Source of the DNA: an uncultured Bacilli bacterium
GTDB taxonomy: Bacteria; Bacillota_I; Bacilli_A; RF39; UBA660
DNA length: 40,128 nt
NCBI GenBank assembly: GCA_944329205.1
Contig: CALVHY010000043.1
Coordinates: 1-40,128 of the forward strand
Reading direction: 5' to 3'
In this document: piece after piece, positions 7,439 through 16,196 of the stretch
Numbering within the stretch: the first letter of the stretch is position 1
How the letters are laid out: each line of letters opens with the position of its first letter
Position numbers and translations under genes: made by a program
The notes under the pieces: generated by a model
What the model saw: only the letters and a program-made list of their open reading frames with translations
Databases searched by the model: none
What the model was told of the DNA's origin: nothing

Positions 7439-7972
7439 TTGCAAGAATTGTTTAGTATTTTTCTTATTGGAATAGCTCTTTCCATGGATACTTTTTCTTT
7501 ATCACTGGGAGTGGGCATGTTTGGTATAACAAATAAAAAAGCTCTTAAGTTAACGCTTATGGTTGGGGCAATGCATTTTATTATGCCTTTTTTAGGAATG
7601 AATTTGGGAGATAAATTAATTAAAATTTTTGAGATAAAATATGATATTTTATTAGGGTTTGTATTGATAATTATTGCCATACAAATGATTATTGATATTA
7701 TTAGGAAGGAAGAGGAAAAGTTTAATTTGTCCTTGGGCGGAATATTACTTTTTGCTTTTGGGGTTAGTTTAGATAGCTTTTCACTAGGATTAGGATTAAA
7801 AGCAATTACGACAAATATTTATTTGGCTATGAGTGTTTTTGCAATATGTAGTTGTGTTTTTACTTACTTGGGTATCCTTTTAGGTAGAGTTGCTAATAAA
7901 GTGCTTGGGGTATATGCTAATATTTTGGGAGCAATAATCTTATTCATTATGGGGATAATGCATTTAATATAA
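7439..7972 (+). CDS. mntP: Putative manganese efflux pump MntP
   Basis: A 177-residue integral membrane protein with about six hydrophobic helices in two similar halves. Each half carries an acidic signature within a helix: ALSMDTFSLSLGVG near residue 16 and GVSLDSFSLGLGL near residue 105. These are the paired Asp motifs of the MntP (DUF204) family, which exports Mn2+. Translation starts at TTG 7439, 8 bases after a strong TAGGAGG site; no ATG alternative preserves the first helix. The neighbouring spoIIR matches the B. subtilis spoIIR/ywlD region. The related sporulation protein YtaF has the same fold, so substrate assignment is by similarity. Confidence 0.88.
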   Translation: MQELFSIFLIGIALSMDTFSLSLGVGMFGITNKKALKLTLMVGAMHFIMPFLGMNLGDKLIKIFEIKYDILLGFVLIIIAIQMIIDIIRKEEEKFNLSLGGILLFAFGVSLDSFSLGLGLKAITTNIYLAMSVFAICSCVFTYLGILLGRVANKVLGVYANILGAIILFIMGIMHLI

Positions 7973-7996
7973 AAAGCCAAAGTTTTTAGGCTTTGG
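7971..7996 (-). terminator. Terminator of metG
   Basis: On the minus strand CCAAAG-CCTAAAAA-CTTTGG (or the offset AAAGCC/GGCTTT pairing) is followed by CTTTTTATA. The stem includes the metG stop codon. It sits between the convergent mntP and metG, with only 13 bases between their stops. Confidence 0.8.
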
Positions 7997-9518
7997 TTGC
8001 TTCTATCCTTTTAAATAAAATAATAGGCTCATTTAATTTTAAGTTTGTTTCCAAACTACCAAAGTTACCTGTGCTTTCATAACTCTTTTTTTCGGTATTT
8101 AATTCTTCCAGTATTTTCTTGCTAGTATCAGGAATAAAAGGACTTAGAAAAATAGCACAAATACGAATTGATTCTAGTAAATTATATAAAATAGTAGCTA
8201 AGCGATCTTGGGTTGTTTCATCCTTAGCTAGGAGCCAAGGGGTTGTTTCATCTATGTATTTGTTGCAAAAGCGCAGTACTTCCATAATTTCTTCAATAGC
8301 TTCATTTACCTTTAAATTATTCATTTTTTCGTTAACAATGGTTTTAAGAGCGAGAACCTGATTTATTAATTCGTGGTCTAATTGGGTATTTACTTTAGGA
8401 TTGGTTACTATTCCTTTAAAATATTTATGACTCATAGATATGGTTCTAGTTACTAGATTACCTAAGGTATTAGCTAAATCCGTATTGGTCCTAGAAATAA
8501 GGGCCTCTTCAGAAAAATTGCCATCGCTTCCAAAAGGAACCTCTCTTAAAGCATAATATCTGACGGCATCAACGCCGTAGGCATTAATATACTCTCTTGG
8601 ATCTTGGTAATTACCTAAACTTTTGGAAATTTTGCCGCCATCGATTTTTAACCAGCCATGGCCAAATACCTGTTTGGGAAGAGGTAAACCTAAAGCCATT
8701 AACATACAAGGCCAAATTATAGCATGGAATCTAACAATTTCTTTACCAACTAAGTGAAGATCAGCGGGCCAATATTTTTGCATTAAAGTATCGTCTTCAG
8801 GGTATCCTAAAGAAGTAATATAATTAGATAAAGCATCTATCCATACGTAAATTACGTGATGGGGATCAAAGCTAACAGGAATTCCCCAAGTAAAACTTGT
8901 TCTGGAAACACATAAATCTTCAAGTCCAGGCTTAATAAAATTATTTAACATTTCGTTTTTGCGAGATAATGGTAAAATAAAGTTGGGATGACTTTCATAA
9001 TACTTTACTAGGCGATCTTGGTATTTTGATAATTTAAAGAAGTAAGCTTCTTCACTAACTAGTTTAAGGTCACGATCACAGTCGGGACATTTGCCATCCG
9101 GGGCTTGGGATTCGGTCCAAAAGGATTCACATGGTATGCAGTATAATCCTTCGTATGTTCCTTTGTAAATATCACCTTGATCATATAATTTTTTAAATAT
9201 CTTGCCAACTCTTCTTGCGTGATCTTCATCAGTGGTGCGAATAAAATAATCATAAGAAATATTTAGAGATTTCCATAAATCTTTGGCATCGATAATGATT
9301 TTATCAACATATTCTTGAGGTGTTAGTCCAGCTTCCCGGGCTTTTTTCTCGATCTTTTCACCATGTTCATCTGTTCCTGTTTGATAATAAACGTCACATC
9401 CTGTTAACCTTTTGTACCTGGCTATGGCATCGGCAATAATCGTCGTGTAACAGTGGCCAATATGAAAATTAGCACTTGGATAATAAATAGGGGTCGTAAT
9501 ATAATATTTTTCTTTCAT
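7986..9518 (-). CDS. metG: Methionyl-tRNA synthetase
   Basis: The enzyme charges tRNA-Met. The 510-residue protein starts MKEKYYITTPIYYPSANFHIGHCY, with the class I HIGH motif at 19-22, a zinc-knuckle insert CIPCESFW...CPDC at about 125-150, and the KMSKS loop present as KISKS (DGGKISKSLGN). It has the catalytic and anticodon-binding domains but no C-terminal EMAP/tRNA-binding domain, so it is the short form. The frame continues upstream to 9608, but that stretch is T-box leader. AAAGGAGG eight bases before ATG 9518 sets the start. Expression is controlled by the methionine T-box. Confidence 0.97.
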   Translation of the reverse strand: MKEKYYITTPIYYPSANFHIGHCYTTIIADAIARYKRLTGCDVYYQTGTDEHGEKIEKKAREAGLTPQEYVDKIIIDAKDLWKSLNISYDYFIRTTDEDHARRVGKIFKKLYDQGDIYKGTYEGLYCIPCESFWTESQAPDGKCPDCDRDLKLVSEEAYFFKLSKYQDRLVKYYESHPNFILPLSRKNEMLNNFIKPGLEDLCVSRTSFTWGIPVSFDPHHVIYVWIDALSNYITSLGYPEDDTLMQKYWPADLHLVGKEIVRFHAIIWPCMLMALGLPLPKQVFGHGWLKIDGGKISKSLGNYQDPREYINAYGVDAVRYYALREVPFGSDGNFSEEALISRTNTDLANTLGNLVTRTISMSHKYFKGIVTNPKVNTQLDHELINQVLALKTIVNEKMNNLKVNEAIEEIMEVLRFCNKYIDETTPWLLAKDETTQDRLATILYNLLESIRICAIFLSPFIPDTSKKILEELNTEKKSYESTGNFGSLETNLKLNEPIILFKRIEATKA

Positions 9519-9544
9519 TTCTTTTTCCTCCTTTAAAATAAAGA

Positions 9545-9747
9545 AAAAACCATAAACTAAGGACGAGTTAACCCCGTGGTACCACCTTAATTCATGATTT
9601 TTATTCATGCCCTTTTATCATGATAACGGTTGACTAACCGTTTAAACTCCGGAGTCATCTTCCTTATTACTTAGTGTTTATTTTCAGCGACCATAAACTC
9701 TCTTTAAGCTTAAGTAATACGTACTCATTCCTTCAACGTTTAAGATA
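9545..9747 (-). promoter_or_regulatory. T-box riboswitch, methionine specifier, upstream of metG
   Basis: The minus-strand leader contains the T-box sequence AAGGTGGTACCACG (9588-9575), a stem I with an AGTA element (GAATGAGTACG), and a specifier loop GGAAGATGAC in which ATG (9658-9656) is the methionine codon. A stem AACGGTT/AACCGTT follows. The terminator is explicit: CATGAATTAAGG (9596-9585) pairs over 12 bp with CCTTAGTTTATG (9562-9551), then a run of T (9549-9544). In the family, uncharged tRNA-Met binds the specifier and T-box and stabilises the antiterminator, so metG is read when charged Met-tRNA is low. Confidence 0.96.
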
Positions 9748-9752
9748 TTAAC

Positions 9753-9782
9753 ATTATAATATATGATTAATTTAAATGTCAA
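9753..9782 (-). promoter_or_regulatory. Promoter of the T-box-metG unit
   Basis: TTGACA (9782-9777), 18 bases, TATAAT (9758-9753) on the minus strand: both hexamers match consensus, one base longer than the ideal spacer. Confidence 0.8.
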
Positions 9783-9798
9783 GTGTTAGTTGGATTGG

Positions 9799-10314
9799 TT
9801 ATATATCTAATTTTTGAGAAAAGATACTGGCTATTAATTTACCTATTACTAATTCGTCTTTTAAAGGAGACTCACTATACATGATAATTAAACCAATACT
9901 ATCATTTAAAGATATAATGGGAAGAAAAAGAAAATTGCCATTTAATGTATATTCACCAATTGTTAAAGATGTATTTTCTTGCGTTTTAATTTCACGATCT
10001 TCAATTATTTGTAAAAATTCAGGATTTAATAAATGATTTTTTAGATTAGCGCTAAAGCCGGCGGTAGCTATTATTTTTTCCCGATCAGTTATCATGATTT
10101 TATAGTTAAAATTATTATATACTAGTTCACATAAATTACTTGCTAAGTCACTACTAGTAGACATACGATAATATTTTTTTAAAATAATACTGTCATTTTC
10201 CGTAAATATTTCAATATTTTCACCATCTCTGATTCCTAAATTTCTTCTTATTTCTTTAGGTATTACAATTCGTCCTAATTCATCAATTCTTCTTACTACT
10301 CCAGTAGACTTCAA
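9799..10314 (-). CDS. spoVT: Stage V sporulation protein T, AbrB-family regulator (SpoVT)
   Basis: The 171-residue protein has an N-terminal swapped-hairpin AbrB DNA-binding domain (MKSTGVVRRIDELGRIVIPK to about residue 50) and a C-terminal GAF-like domain (about 55-170). That is the two-domain arrangement and length of SpoVT, the forespore regulator of sigma-G-dependent genes in Bacillus. It begins at TTG 10314 behind a GGAG site, the only start that keeps the AbrB motif complete. It lies directly after mfd, as in B. subtilis (spoVC/pth-mfd-spoVT). The specific regulon in this organism is unknown. Confidence 0.93.
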   Translation of the reverse strand: MKSTGVVRRIDELGRIVIPKEIRRNLGIRDGENIEIFTENDSIILKKYYRMSTSSDLASNLCELVYNNFNYKIMITDREKIIATAGFSANLKNHLLNPEFLQIIEDREIKTQENTSLTIGEYTLNGNFLFLPIISLNDSIGLIIMYSESPLKDELVIGKLIASIFSQKLDI

Positions 10315-10414
10315 ATTTTACAACTCCAATCTACTATTAATATAAGCCTTATTGGGAAAAATATACGGAAATAATAAGTAAATTAAGTGGGATTAGACTT
10401 ATCGAGGGGAAAAA

Positions 10415-13400
10415 TTAGGTATTATTATTTCCCGGGAAATAATCTTCTTTAATTAATTCTAAGACAGGGACAAATGTATATAAGAAATGTTTATCGTTTG
10501 GTTTTAGCATCAGAGTTATTTTAATTTTTTGGTTTTGATAAGCAAACTTTAAGTTGGGATTGATATTGTAACTTGCTAAAAATAGTTTATCAGCTTTAAT
10601 ATTACTTGATAATTCTTCGGGTAGTTCTATTTCCACAAATCTTTCTGTTTGGGTTACCTTAGTAATATTTAGAGATCTTGCTAGTTTTTCAAACCATTCT
10701 TCATACATATATATTATAATTGTTTCGTTTACTTTACCAAAACGATCTTCTAATTCTTCTTTTACTTTTTTGAAGCTGGCTAAAGAATCTACTTCGTTAA
10801 TCTTTTGGTGAATTTCAATTTTTATTTCATCATCAGTAGTATATTCATCAGAAATATGGGTGCTTACATCAACTAGTGATGGCAGTTCGTTTTCAGTTGG
10901 AACTTCTTCACCCTTTAAACGTTTCATTTCCTCTTCAATCATTTGCATGTATAGATTTATACCAACAGAATCGACAAAACCGGCTTGTTCACTGCCTAAA
11001 ATATCACCGGCTCCCCGAATGGCTAAATCCCGCATGGCAATTCGATAGCCACTTCCTAGTTCGGTAAATTCTTTGATGGCATCTAGTCTTTTAATGGCAA
11101 TGTCATTTAACATTTTACTTTTATCATAAAGAAGATAAGCATAGGCTATTTTGTTAGAACGTCCTACTCTACCTCTAATTTGGTATAATTGAGATAAGCC
11201 AAACCGATCAGCATTATAAATGATTAAAGTATTAGTATTAGGAATATCAATTCCCGTTTCAATAATAGTTGTACATACTAAAATATCATATTTATAATCA
11301 ATGAAATCTTGCATGATGTTTTCTAGTTCGGTTTTATTCATACGGCCATGAGCACTAATAATTTTAGCTTCGGGGACTAATGATTTGATATGACTTACGA
11401 CGTTATCTAGCTTATCTATGTTGTTGTATAAAATAAATATTTGACCATGTCTTGCTAACTCCTTGTAAATGGCATCTTTAATTATTAAATCATTTTCTTC
11501 TAAGACATAGGTTTGAATAGGATATCTATTTACAGGGGGAGTATCAATAATCGATAAATCCCTTAAGCCGGACATGGCCATTTTCATTGTTCTAGGAATG
11601 GGGGTTGCTGATAAAGTTAAGACATTTACGTCGGTTTTAAATTTTTTGATTTTTTCTTTGTGGGTTACACCAAAACGTTGCTCTTCATCAACCACAAGTA
11701 ATCCTAATTTCTTAACTTGGATATCATCACTTAATAAACGATGAGTTCCGAAAACAATGTCGATGGTGCCTGTAGCTAGACCTTCTATTATTCTTTTGGT
11801 CTCTTTGGGGGTAGTAAATCGATTTAATAAAGCTATTTCGATAGGATAGTCTTTGAATCTTTCTAAAGCGTTTTTATATTGTTGTTTAGAAAGAATCGTG
11901 GTAGGACATAAATATAAGACTTGATGATTATTTAAGACTGTTTTAAACATGGCTCGGAAAGCTACTTCGGTTTTGCCAAAGCCGACATCACCACATAACA
12001 AGCGGTCCATTGGGACAGGATCTTTTAAATCTGTATCTATTTCTTTAATAGCTCTTTCTTGATCTTTAGTGGGGATGTATTCAAAATGGTTGGCAAAATC
12101 GATTTCCATATCATAAGTTTGGTAAGATTCTCCTTTTAAAGCTTTTCTTTCGGCATATAATTTTAATAATTCTTGAGATATATCCTTAATTTTCTTTTCC
12201 ACTGCCCGTTTGGTTTTGGCCCAACTAGAGGAATTTAACTTATTTATTTTGGGTTTAAAACCATCTTTGCTTGTGTATTTTAAAATGGTATTCATTTTTT
12301 CAACCGGTATATATACTTTGTCATTATCAGCATAAAGTATTTCAATATAGTCTTTAGCTAAACCGTTTTTGGTTAAAGTTTTAATACCATTATATATACC
12401 TATACCATGAGCTAGATGAACAACATAATCTCCTTTGTTTAGAGAATTTAAATCTTTGATTTTACTGCCAATTTTATATGAATTTCGATATTTTATGCGT
12501 TCATGATTTACTTTTTCAATATCATTTTCACTGATAACAACTGTTTTATCCACAATAAAACCATGAGATAAATAAGTGTTTTCAATGGTGATTGGCACCG
12601 TGATTAATTCCTTGATTATTTTAATTTGGGATTTTTTGCTTAAGTAAAATATTATCTTATATCCCCCACGATGCCATATTTCCGTTTGTTCTTTTAATTT
12701 ATCAAAATTAGAATGAAAGTTTGGTATTTCTTTGGCTTTTAAGTTTAAAGTGTTTTTTCCTTTGGGATAGTTATCGATAAAGTTAATGTAGATGTTTTCT
12801 TGGGGAGTTATTTTTTCAAGAGAAAACATAAATTTAGTTTCTTTAGGAAGATTTTTGGCGGTGCGAAATTCAAACATCTCTTCTTCTAGTTTTTCGTAGC
12901 TTGCTTTTATTCTAGCTTCATCAATTGTGATAACAAGCGCATCTTTGGCATAATCTAGTAAACTAGATTTTTTATCCGTTTTTATTTCTCCGTTAGTGAT
13001 AAGTTTAATTTCATTTATTTCTTTAATTGACATTTGGGTTGATTCATCAAAATAACGAATGGATTCAATCGTATTACCAAAAAACTCAATTCGAATGGGA
13101 TGGTTTTCTAAAGTTACAAATATATCTAAAACAAAACCTCTTACAGCATATTCACCAGTTGTTGTAACAATAGTGTCTTTCTTGTAATCTAATTTATCAA
13201 GTATTTCAATTAGTTTTTCTCTGTTTATTTCATCGCCCTTTTTTAGAGTTATGTTCATTTTTTCTTGAACTGTTTGATCGGTTAAAAATTTTAAATAACC
13301 CATTAAATTGGTTACAATAATGCCTTTTTTGTTTTTTATTGTCTCTAGGGTATCAATTCTTGTTGTTTTAAGTTCAGGGGAAATAGCAAGAGCCTCGCTT

Positions 13401-13618
13401 GTTATAAAATCATCCATAGGAAAAAGATAAGTATTTTTTTCATAGTTACTTAGGCCGGAGAAAAAGGTGTTTGCTTCATATAAAGTGCTTAAGAGGACAA
13501 TAATGTTTTTCTTTTTTTCTTTAAAAGTTTTGGCCACGTAAAGATAGGCTAACTCATGTGTTAACCCAGTTATCACTAAATTATTATCATATTTAAAATA
13601 TTTGTCTAAAAAGTCCAT
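10415..13618 (-). CDS. mfd: Transcription-repair coupling factor Mfd
   Basis: A 1067-residue SF2 translocase. It has an N-terminal UvrB-like module (about 1-340), an RNA-polymerase-interacting domain (about 385-450, GDYVVHLAHGIGIYNG), and the RecG-like motor with Walker A GDVGFGKT (543-550) and DEEQ (644-647). GRVGRS is in motif VI, and a TRCF C-terminal domain follows. Mfd removes RNA polymerase stalled at lesions and recruits UvrA. It is somewhat shorter than the B. subtilis protein (1177). The ATG follows AAGGTGAT. The C-terminal residues YFPGNNN are encoded by a Noc-type palindrome (10427-10440). It sits between the dUTPase gene and spoVT in a conserved order. Confidence 0.97.
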   Translation of the reverse strand: MDFLDKYFKYDNNLVITGLTHELAYLYVAKTFKEKKKNIIVLLSTLYEANTFFSGLSNYEKNTYLFPMDDFITSEALAISPELKTTRIDTLETIKNKKGIIVTNLMGYLKFLTDQTVQEKMNITLKKGDEINREKLIEILDKLDYKKDTIVTTTGEYAVRGFVLDIFVTLENHPIRIEFFGNTIESIRYFDESTQMSIKEINEIKLITNGEIKTDKKSSLLDYAKDALVITIDEARIKASYEKLEEEMFEFRTAKNLPKETKFMFSLEKITPQENIYINFIDNYPKGKNTLNLKAKEIPNFHSNFDKLKEQTEIWHRGGYKIIFYLSKKSQIKIIKELITVPITIENTYLSHGFIVDKTVVISENDIEKVNHERIKYRNSYKIGSKIKDLNSLNKGDYVVHLAHGIGIYNGIKTLTKNGLAKDYIEILYADNDKVYIPVEKMNTILKYTSKDGFKPKINKLNSSSWAKTKRAVEKKIKDISQELLKLYAERKALKGESYQTYDMEIDFANHFEYIPTKDQERAIKEIDTDLKDPVPMDRLLCGDVGFGKTEVAFRAMFKTVLNNHQVLYLCPTTILSKQQYKNALERFKDYPIEIALLNRFTTPKETKRIIEGLATGTIDIVFGTHRLLSDDIQVKKLGLLVVDEEQRFGVTHKEKIKKFKTDVNVLTLSATPIPRTMKMAMSGLRDLSIIDTPPVNRYPIQTYVLEENDLIIKDAIYKELARHGQIFILYNNIDKLDNVVSHIKSLVPEAKIISAHGRMNKTELENIMQDFIDYKYDILVCTTIIETGIDIPNTNTLIIYNADRFGLSQLYQIRGRVGRSNKIAYAYLLYDKSKMLNDIAIKRLDAIKEFTELGSGYRIAMRDLAIRGAGDILGSEQAGFVDSVGINLYMQMIEEEMKRLKGEEVPTENELPSLVDVSTHISDEYTTDDEIKIEIHQKINEVDSLASFKKVKEELEDRFGKVNETIIIYMYEEWFEKLARSLNITKVTQTERFVEIELPEELSSNIKADKLFLASYNINPNLKFAYQNQKIKITLMLKPNDKHFLYTFVPVLELIKEDYFPGNNNT
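10424..10443. other. Noc-binding-site palindrome (NBS) 1, in the 3' end of mfd
   Basis: The 20-base palindrome ATTATTTCCCGGGAAATAAT contains the exact 14-base sequence ATTTCCCGGGAAAT at 10427-10440. That is the published consensus site of Noc, the ParB-like nucleoid-occlusion CTPase of B. subtilis. It is read here as YFPGNN at the C-terminus of Mfd. Confidence 0.8.
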
Positions 13619-13632
13619 AATTAATCACCTTG

Positions 13633-14145
13633 TTAATAGTTTTTATCTTTAAATCTTTCATATATTATTTGATGTTTTTCTTCTAGTTTTCTTAATATAT
13701 CCTCTTCTTTTAAATTTAGGGAATAAGCTAAATTAAGTATATTGGCAAATATATTTTTGATGTCCTGTTTTTTTAAATGCGTTAATAAATTACTACTTAA
13801 ACTATATATTTTATTTATTTGATGTAATGGATTTGTTTCTATTTCTATATTTTCAAAATCATTAATTTCTAAATTTAATAATCCATAAAAATATAAAATC
13901 ATATTAAGGCAATCGGCTAACTCTTCAAGCATTTTTTCTTTATCCGGCTTTTTCACACTCCAATATTTAAAACATCTAGTTTCATTAATAAATTCGCCTA
14001 TTTCGACTAAAAGCTCTATGCAATTTTTTTCATATAGTTTTGGTTCACTAGCTAAATATTGGCTATTAAATTTTTCATCTAATTTTTTATTTTCATGATA
14101 ATATTTGTTCCATCTTTCTTTTTCTTTAATTAATTGATTGGTCAT
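13633..14145 (-). CDS. Dimeric all-alpha dUTP diphosphatase
   Basis: The 170-residue, all-helical protein carries ELLVEIGEFINETRCFKYWS and, about 20 residues later, EELADCLNMILYFY. This spaced E..E and E..D pattern is that of the dUTPase_2/MazG-like family, which binds Mg2+ and hydrolyses dUTP to dUMP and pyrophosphate, keeping uracil out of DNA. The NETRCFKYWS motif is specific to the dimeric dUTPase group. The ATG overlaps the end of pth by 20 bases and has AAAGGAG. mfd follows after a short gap. Specificity for dUTP is inferred from the motif. Confidence 0.82.
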   Translation of the reverse strand: MTNQLIKEKERWNKYYHENKKLDEKFNSQYLASEPKLYEKNCIELLVEIGEFINETRCFKYWSVKKPDKEKMLEELADCLNMILYFYGLLNLEINDFENIEIETNPLHQINKIYSLSSNLLTHLKKQDIKNIFANILNLAYSLNLKEEDILRKLEEKHQIIYERFKDKNY

Positions 14146-14704
14146 GAGAAATACTCCTTTTATTATATTTATTCATTGTTTTATCAATTCCATCAGTGAT
14201 AAAAGAAGTTATAATTTCATTAAAGGTAGGATATAATTTAGCTAAGGTTTCTAATTCTTCTTGGGTGAATCTACCTAGAACATAATCTTTAGGATCCATT
14301 TCTTTGTTACTTGATATACCAACTTTTAGACGAGCAAAATTGGTACTTCCTAAACGTTCAATAAGGGATTTGATGCCATTATGGCCACCACTACTACTAT
14401 TTATTTTTAGGCGGTATGTCCCGATATTTAAATCTAAATCATCATGAATTACTAATATGTCCTCTAAATTTATTTTATAGAAATTTACAAACTCTATTAA
14501 AGCATTTCCGGATAAATTCATGTAAGTTTTTGGCTTTACTAACAAAACTTTTTCATTATTGATCATCATTTCAGTATATAGGGCTTTCCATTTTTCTTGC
14601 CAATTTGAATTATTTACAAAATGATCAATTACCATAAATCCAATATTATGACGAGTGTTTATGTATTCTTTACCGGGATTACCTAAACCAACAATTAATT
14701 TCAT
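14126..14704 (-). CDS. pth: Peptidyl-tRNA hydrolase
   Basis: It cleaves peptidyl-tRNA that drops off ribosomes, recycling the tRNA. The 192-residue protein starts MKLIVGLGNPGKEYINTRHN. The expected catalytic residues are visible: Asn9, His19 in TRHNIGF, and the Asp of VIHDDLDL near residue 92. SSGGHNGIKSL, also typical, follows. The ATG lies 4 bases inside the end of the methyltransferase gene with GGAGG upstream. Pth (spoVC) before mfd is the Bacillus order, with the dUTPase inserted here. Confidence 0.97.
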   Translation of the reverse strand: MKLIVGLGNPGKEYINTRHNIGFMVIDHFVNNSNWQEKWKALYTEMMINNEKVLLVKPKTYMNLSGNALIEFVNFYKINLEDILVIHDDLDLNIGTYRLKINSSSGGHNGIKSLIERLGSTNFARLKVGISSNKEMDPKDYVLGRFTQEELETLAKLYPTFNEIITSFITDGIDKTMNKYNKRSISHDQSIN

Positions 14705-15411
14705 GGGTTAACCTCCTTAAATATATTTTGATATGTTTTGGTATTTTTATCAATAACAACTGATTTAATCTTAACACCTATACGGGCGTTTTTGTTCATT
14801 TTTAAAAGGACCATTATGGCACTTTTATTTATATCAGAATAAATAAAAGCAATTTCTTTAACGGGAAGTTGGGATTTACTTGCTAAGAGAATGATTTCTT
14901 CTAAACGTTCGGGACGATGGACTAAATAAAATGTTCCATGTTCGTTTAATAAAAAACTTACAATTTCAAATATTTCTGATAAGGTTATGGTTAGTTCATG
15001 TCTAGCAAGGGCTTTTTTTTGATTTTCATTAATTAAAGAGGATTTATTTACTTTGAAGAAAGGAGGATTGCAGGTGATAATGTCAAAATTATTTCCCGGG
15101 AAATAATTTTTTAAGTCTTTGGCATTTATGTTTAGCATTTTAATATTATTTAATTTGTTTTCTTTAATGCTTTTATTGGCTAAATCACAGATTTCCTTTT
15201 GGATTTCTACTCCGGTTATTTCGATATTATGATTTTTACCAATAATTAAAGGTAAGGGAGCATTGCCACTACATATGTCTAATAAATTACGGTCGCTTTT
15301 TTGGGGACGAGTAAATTCGGCGAGGAGGAGGGAATCTAGGGAAAACTTAAAGTAATCAGTATCTTGATATATCTTTAGATTATAATCATATAAATCATTT
15401 AAAACTACCAC
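14701..15411 (-). CDS. yabB: tRNA1(Val) (adenine37-N6)-methyltransferase-like protein (YabB/TrmN6 family)
   Basis: A 236-residue class I SAM-dependent methyltransferase. The SAM-binding motif I is LLDICSGNAPLPLII, followed by EIQKEICDLA, and the N6-adenine signature ITCNPPFFKV lies near residue 115. Translation begins at GTG 15411 after GGAG. It overlaps ricT by one base and pth by four, and yabB follows the ricT region in B. subtilis. A Noc-type palindrome (15091-15104) lies inside the gene and encodes NYFPGNN. The family methylates A37 of tRNA-Val in E. coli; the exact target here is inferred. Confidence 0.87.
   Translation of the reverse strand: MVVLNDLYDYNLKIYQDTDYFKFSLDSLLLAEFTRPQKSDRNLLDICSGNAPLPLIIGKNHNIEITGVEIQKEICDLANKSIKENKLNNIKMLNINAKDLKNYFPGNNFDIITCNPPFFKVNKSSLINENQKKALARHELTITLSEIFEIVSFLLNEHGTFYLVHRPERLEEIILLASKSQLPVKEIAFIYSDINKSAIMVLLKMNKNARIGVKIKSVVIDKNTKTYQNIFKEVNP
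15085..15110. other. Noc-binding-site palindrome (NBS) 2, in yabB
   Basis: ATTTCCCGGGAAAT at 15091-15104, with the symmetry extending over 26 bases (15085-15110), the longest of the five copies. It encodes NYFPGNN in the methyltransferase, the same reading frame as the mfd copy. Confidence 0.8.
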
Positions 15412-16196
15412 TATTCTACTCCTAATGTTACTTCTACTTTTTCATTATCCACTAAAACTTTATAACAACGATTTAAAATATCCACATTGACGACTTCACC
15501 TTCACCTTTAGGGGTAGAGACGATATCGCCTAAACTTGGCATACCCTCACTACAACGAAGATATTCTTCATCTTCGTATGTTAAACAACATAAAAGACGA
15601 CCACATAGTCCGTTTATTTTGGCAGGATTTAGGGCTAAACCTTGGTTTTTCGCCATATTCATTGATACTGAATCAATATGGGTTAAAAAATTAGCACAAC
15701 ATATTTTGCGACCGCAGGTTCCAAGGCCTCCTATTTCTCTTGCTTTGTCACGGGCTCCTATTTGTCTTAATTCAATACGAGTACGATAAATGGCGGCAAG
15801 ACGTCTAGCTAATTCTCTAAAATCAATCCGTTCATCAGCTAAAAAATTGAATATTAGTTGTTTGCGATCAAATGTAAAACTAGCATTTATCATTTTCATG
15901 TCTAAATTTAATTCTTTGACAATTTCCCGACATTGCTTTAAAGCTTGTTCAGCATCTCGTAAATTTTTTAAATATTCATCATAATCTTTTTTGGTAGCTA
16001 TTCGAACAATGCTTTTTAAATCGTCAATATTTTTCATTGTTTCGGGTTTTAAAAAACTGATAACTTTGCCAAATTGAAGTCCTTTTTCAGTTTCTGTTAT
16101 AACAGTTACATTAAGAGGACAACGAATTTTGCTTTTAAAGTTATAAATTTTTCCGTTATCTTTAAAATTAACGCCATATATATAATATCTATCCAT
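15411..16196 (-). CDS. ricT: PSP1-domain protein RicT (YaaT)
   Basis: The 261-residue protein has the PSP1 core (about 60-150) and the cysteine-rich segment GTCGRKICCANFLTH followed by NGLCGRLLCCLTYEDEEY, characteristic of RicT/YaaT. In B. subtilis it forms the RicAFT complex, which carries Fe-S clusters and is needed for RNase Y-dependent mRNA maturation and for competence and sporulation. The start is ATG 16196, 7 bases after GAGG; an in-frame TTG just upstream is less likely. It lies between holB and yabB as in B. subtilis, but yabA is missing. ricA and ricF are not in the window. Confidence 0.95.
   Translation of the reverse strand: MDRYYIYGVNFKDNGKIYNFKSKIRCPLNVTVITETEKGLQFGKVISFLKPETMKNIDDLKSIVRIATKKDYDEYLKNLRDAEQALKQCREIVKELNLDMKMINASFTFDRKQLIFNFLADERIDFRELARRLAAIYRTRIELRQIGARDKAREIGGLGTCGRKICCANFLTHIDSVSMNMAKNQGLALNPAKINGLCGRLLCCLTYEDEEYLRCSEGMPSLGDIVSTPKGEGEVVNVDILNRCYKVLVDNEKVEVTLGVE

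Noticed and set aside
9333-9339. CCCGGG in metG, and another in dnaA near 29029, as further Noc sites
   Set aside because: The flanks are GCTT...CTTT and GCG...AGCT, not ATTT...AAAT; only the inner hexamer agrees.
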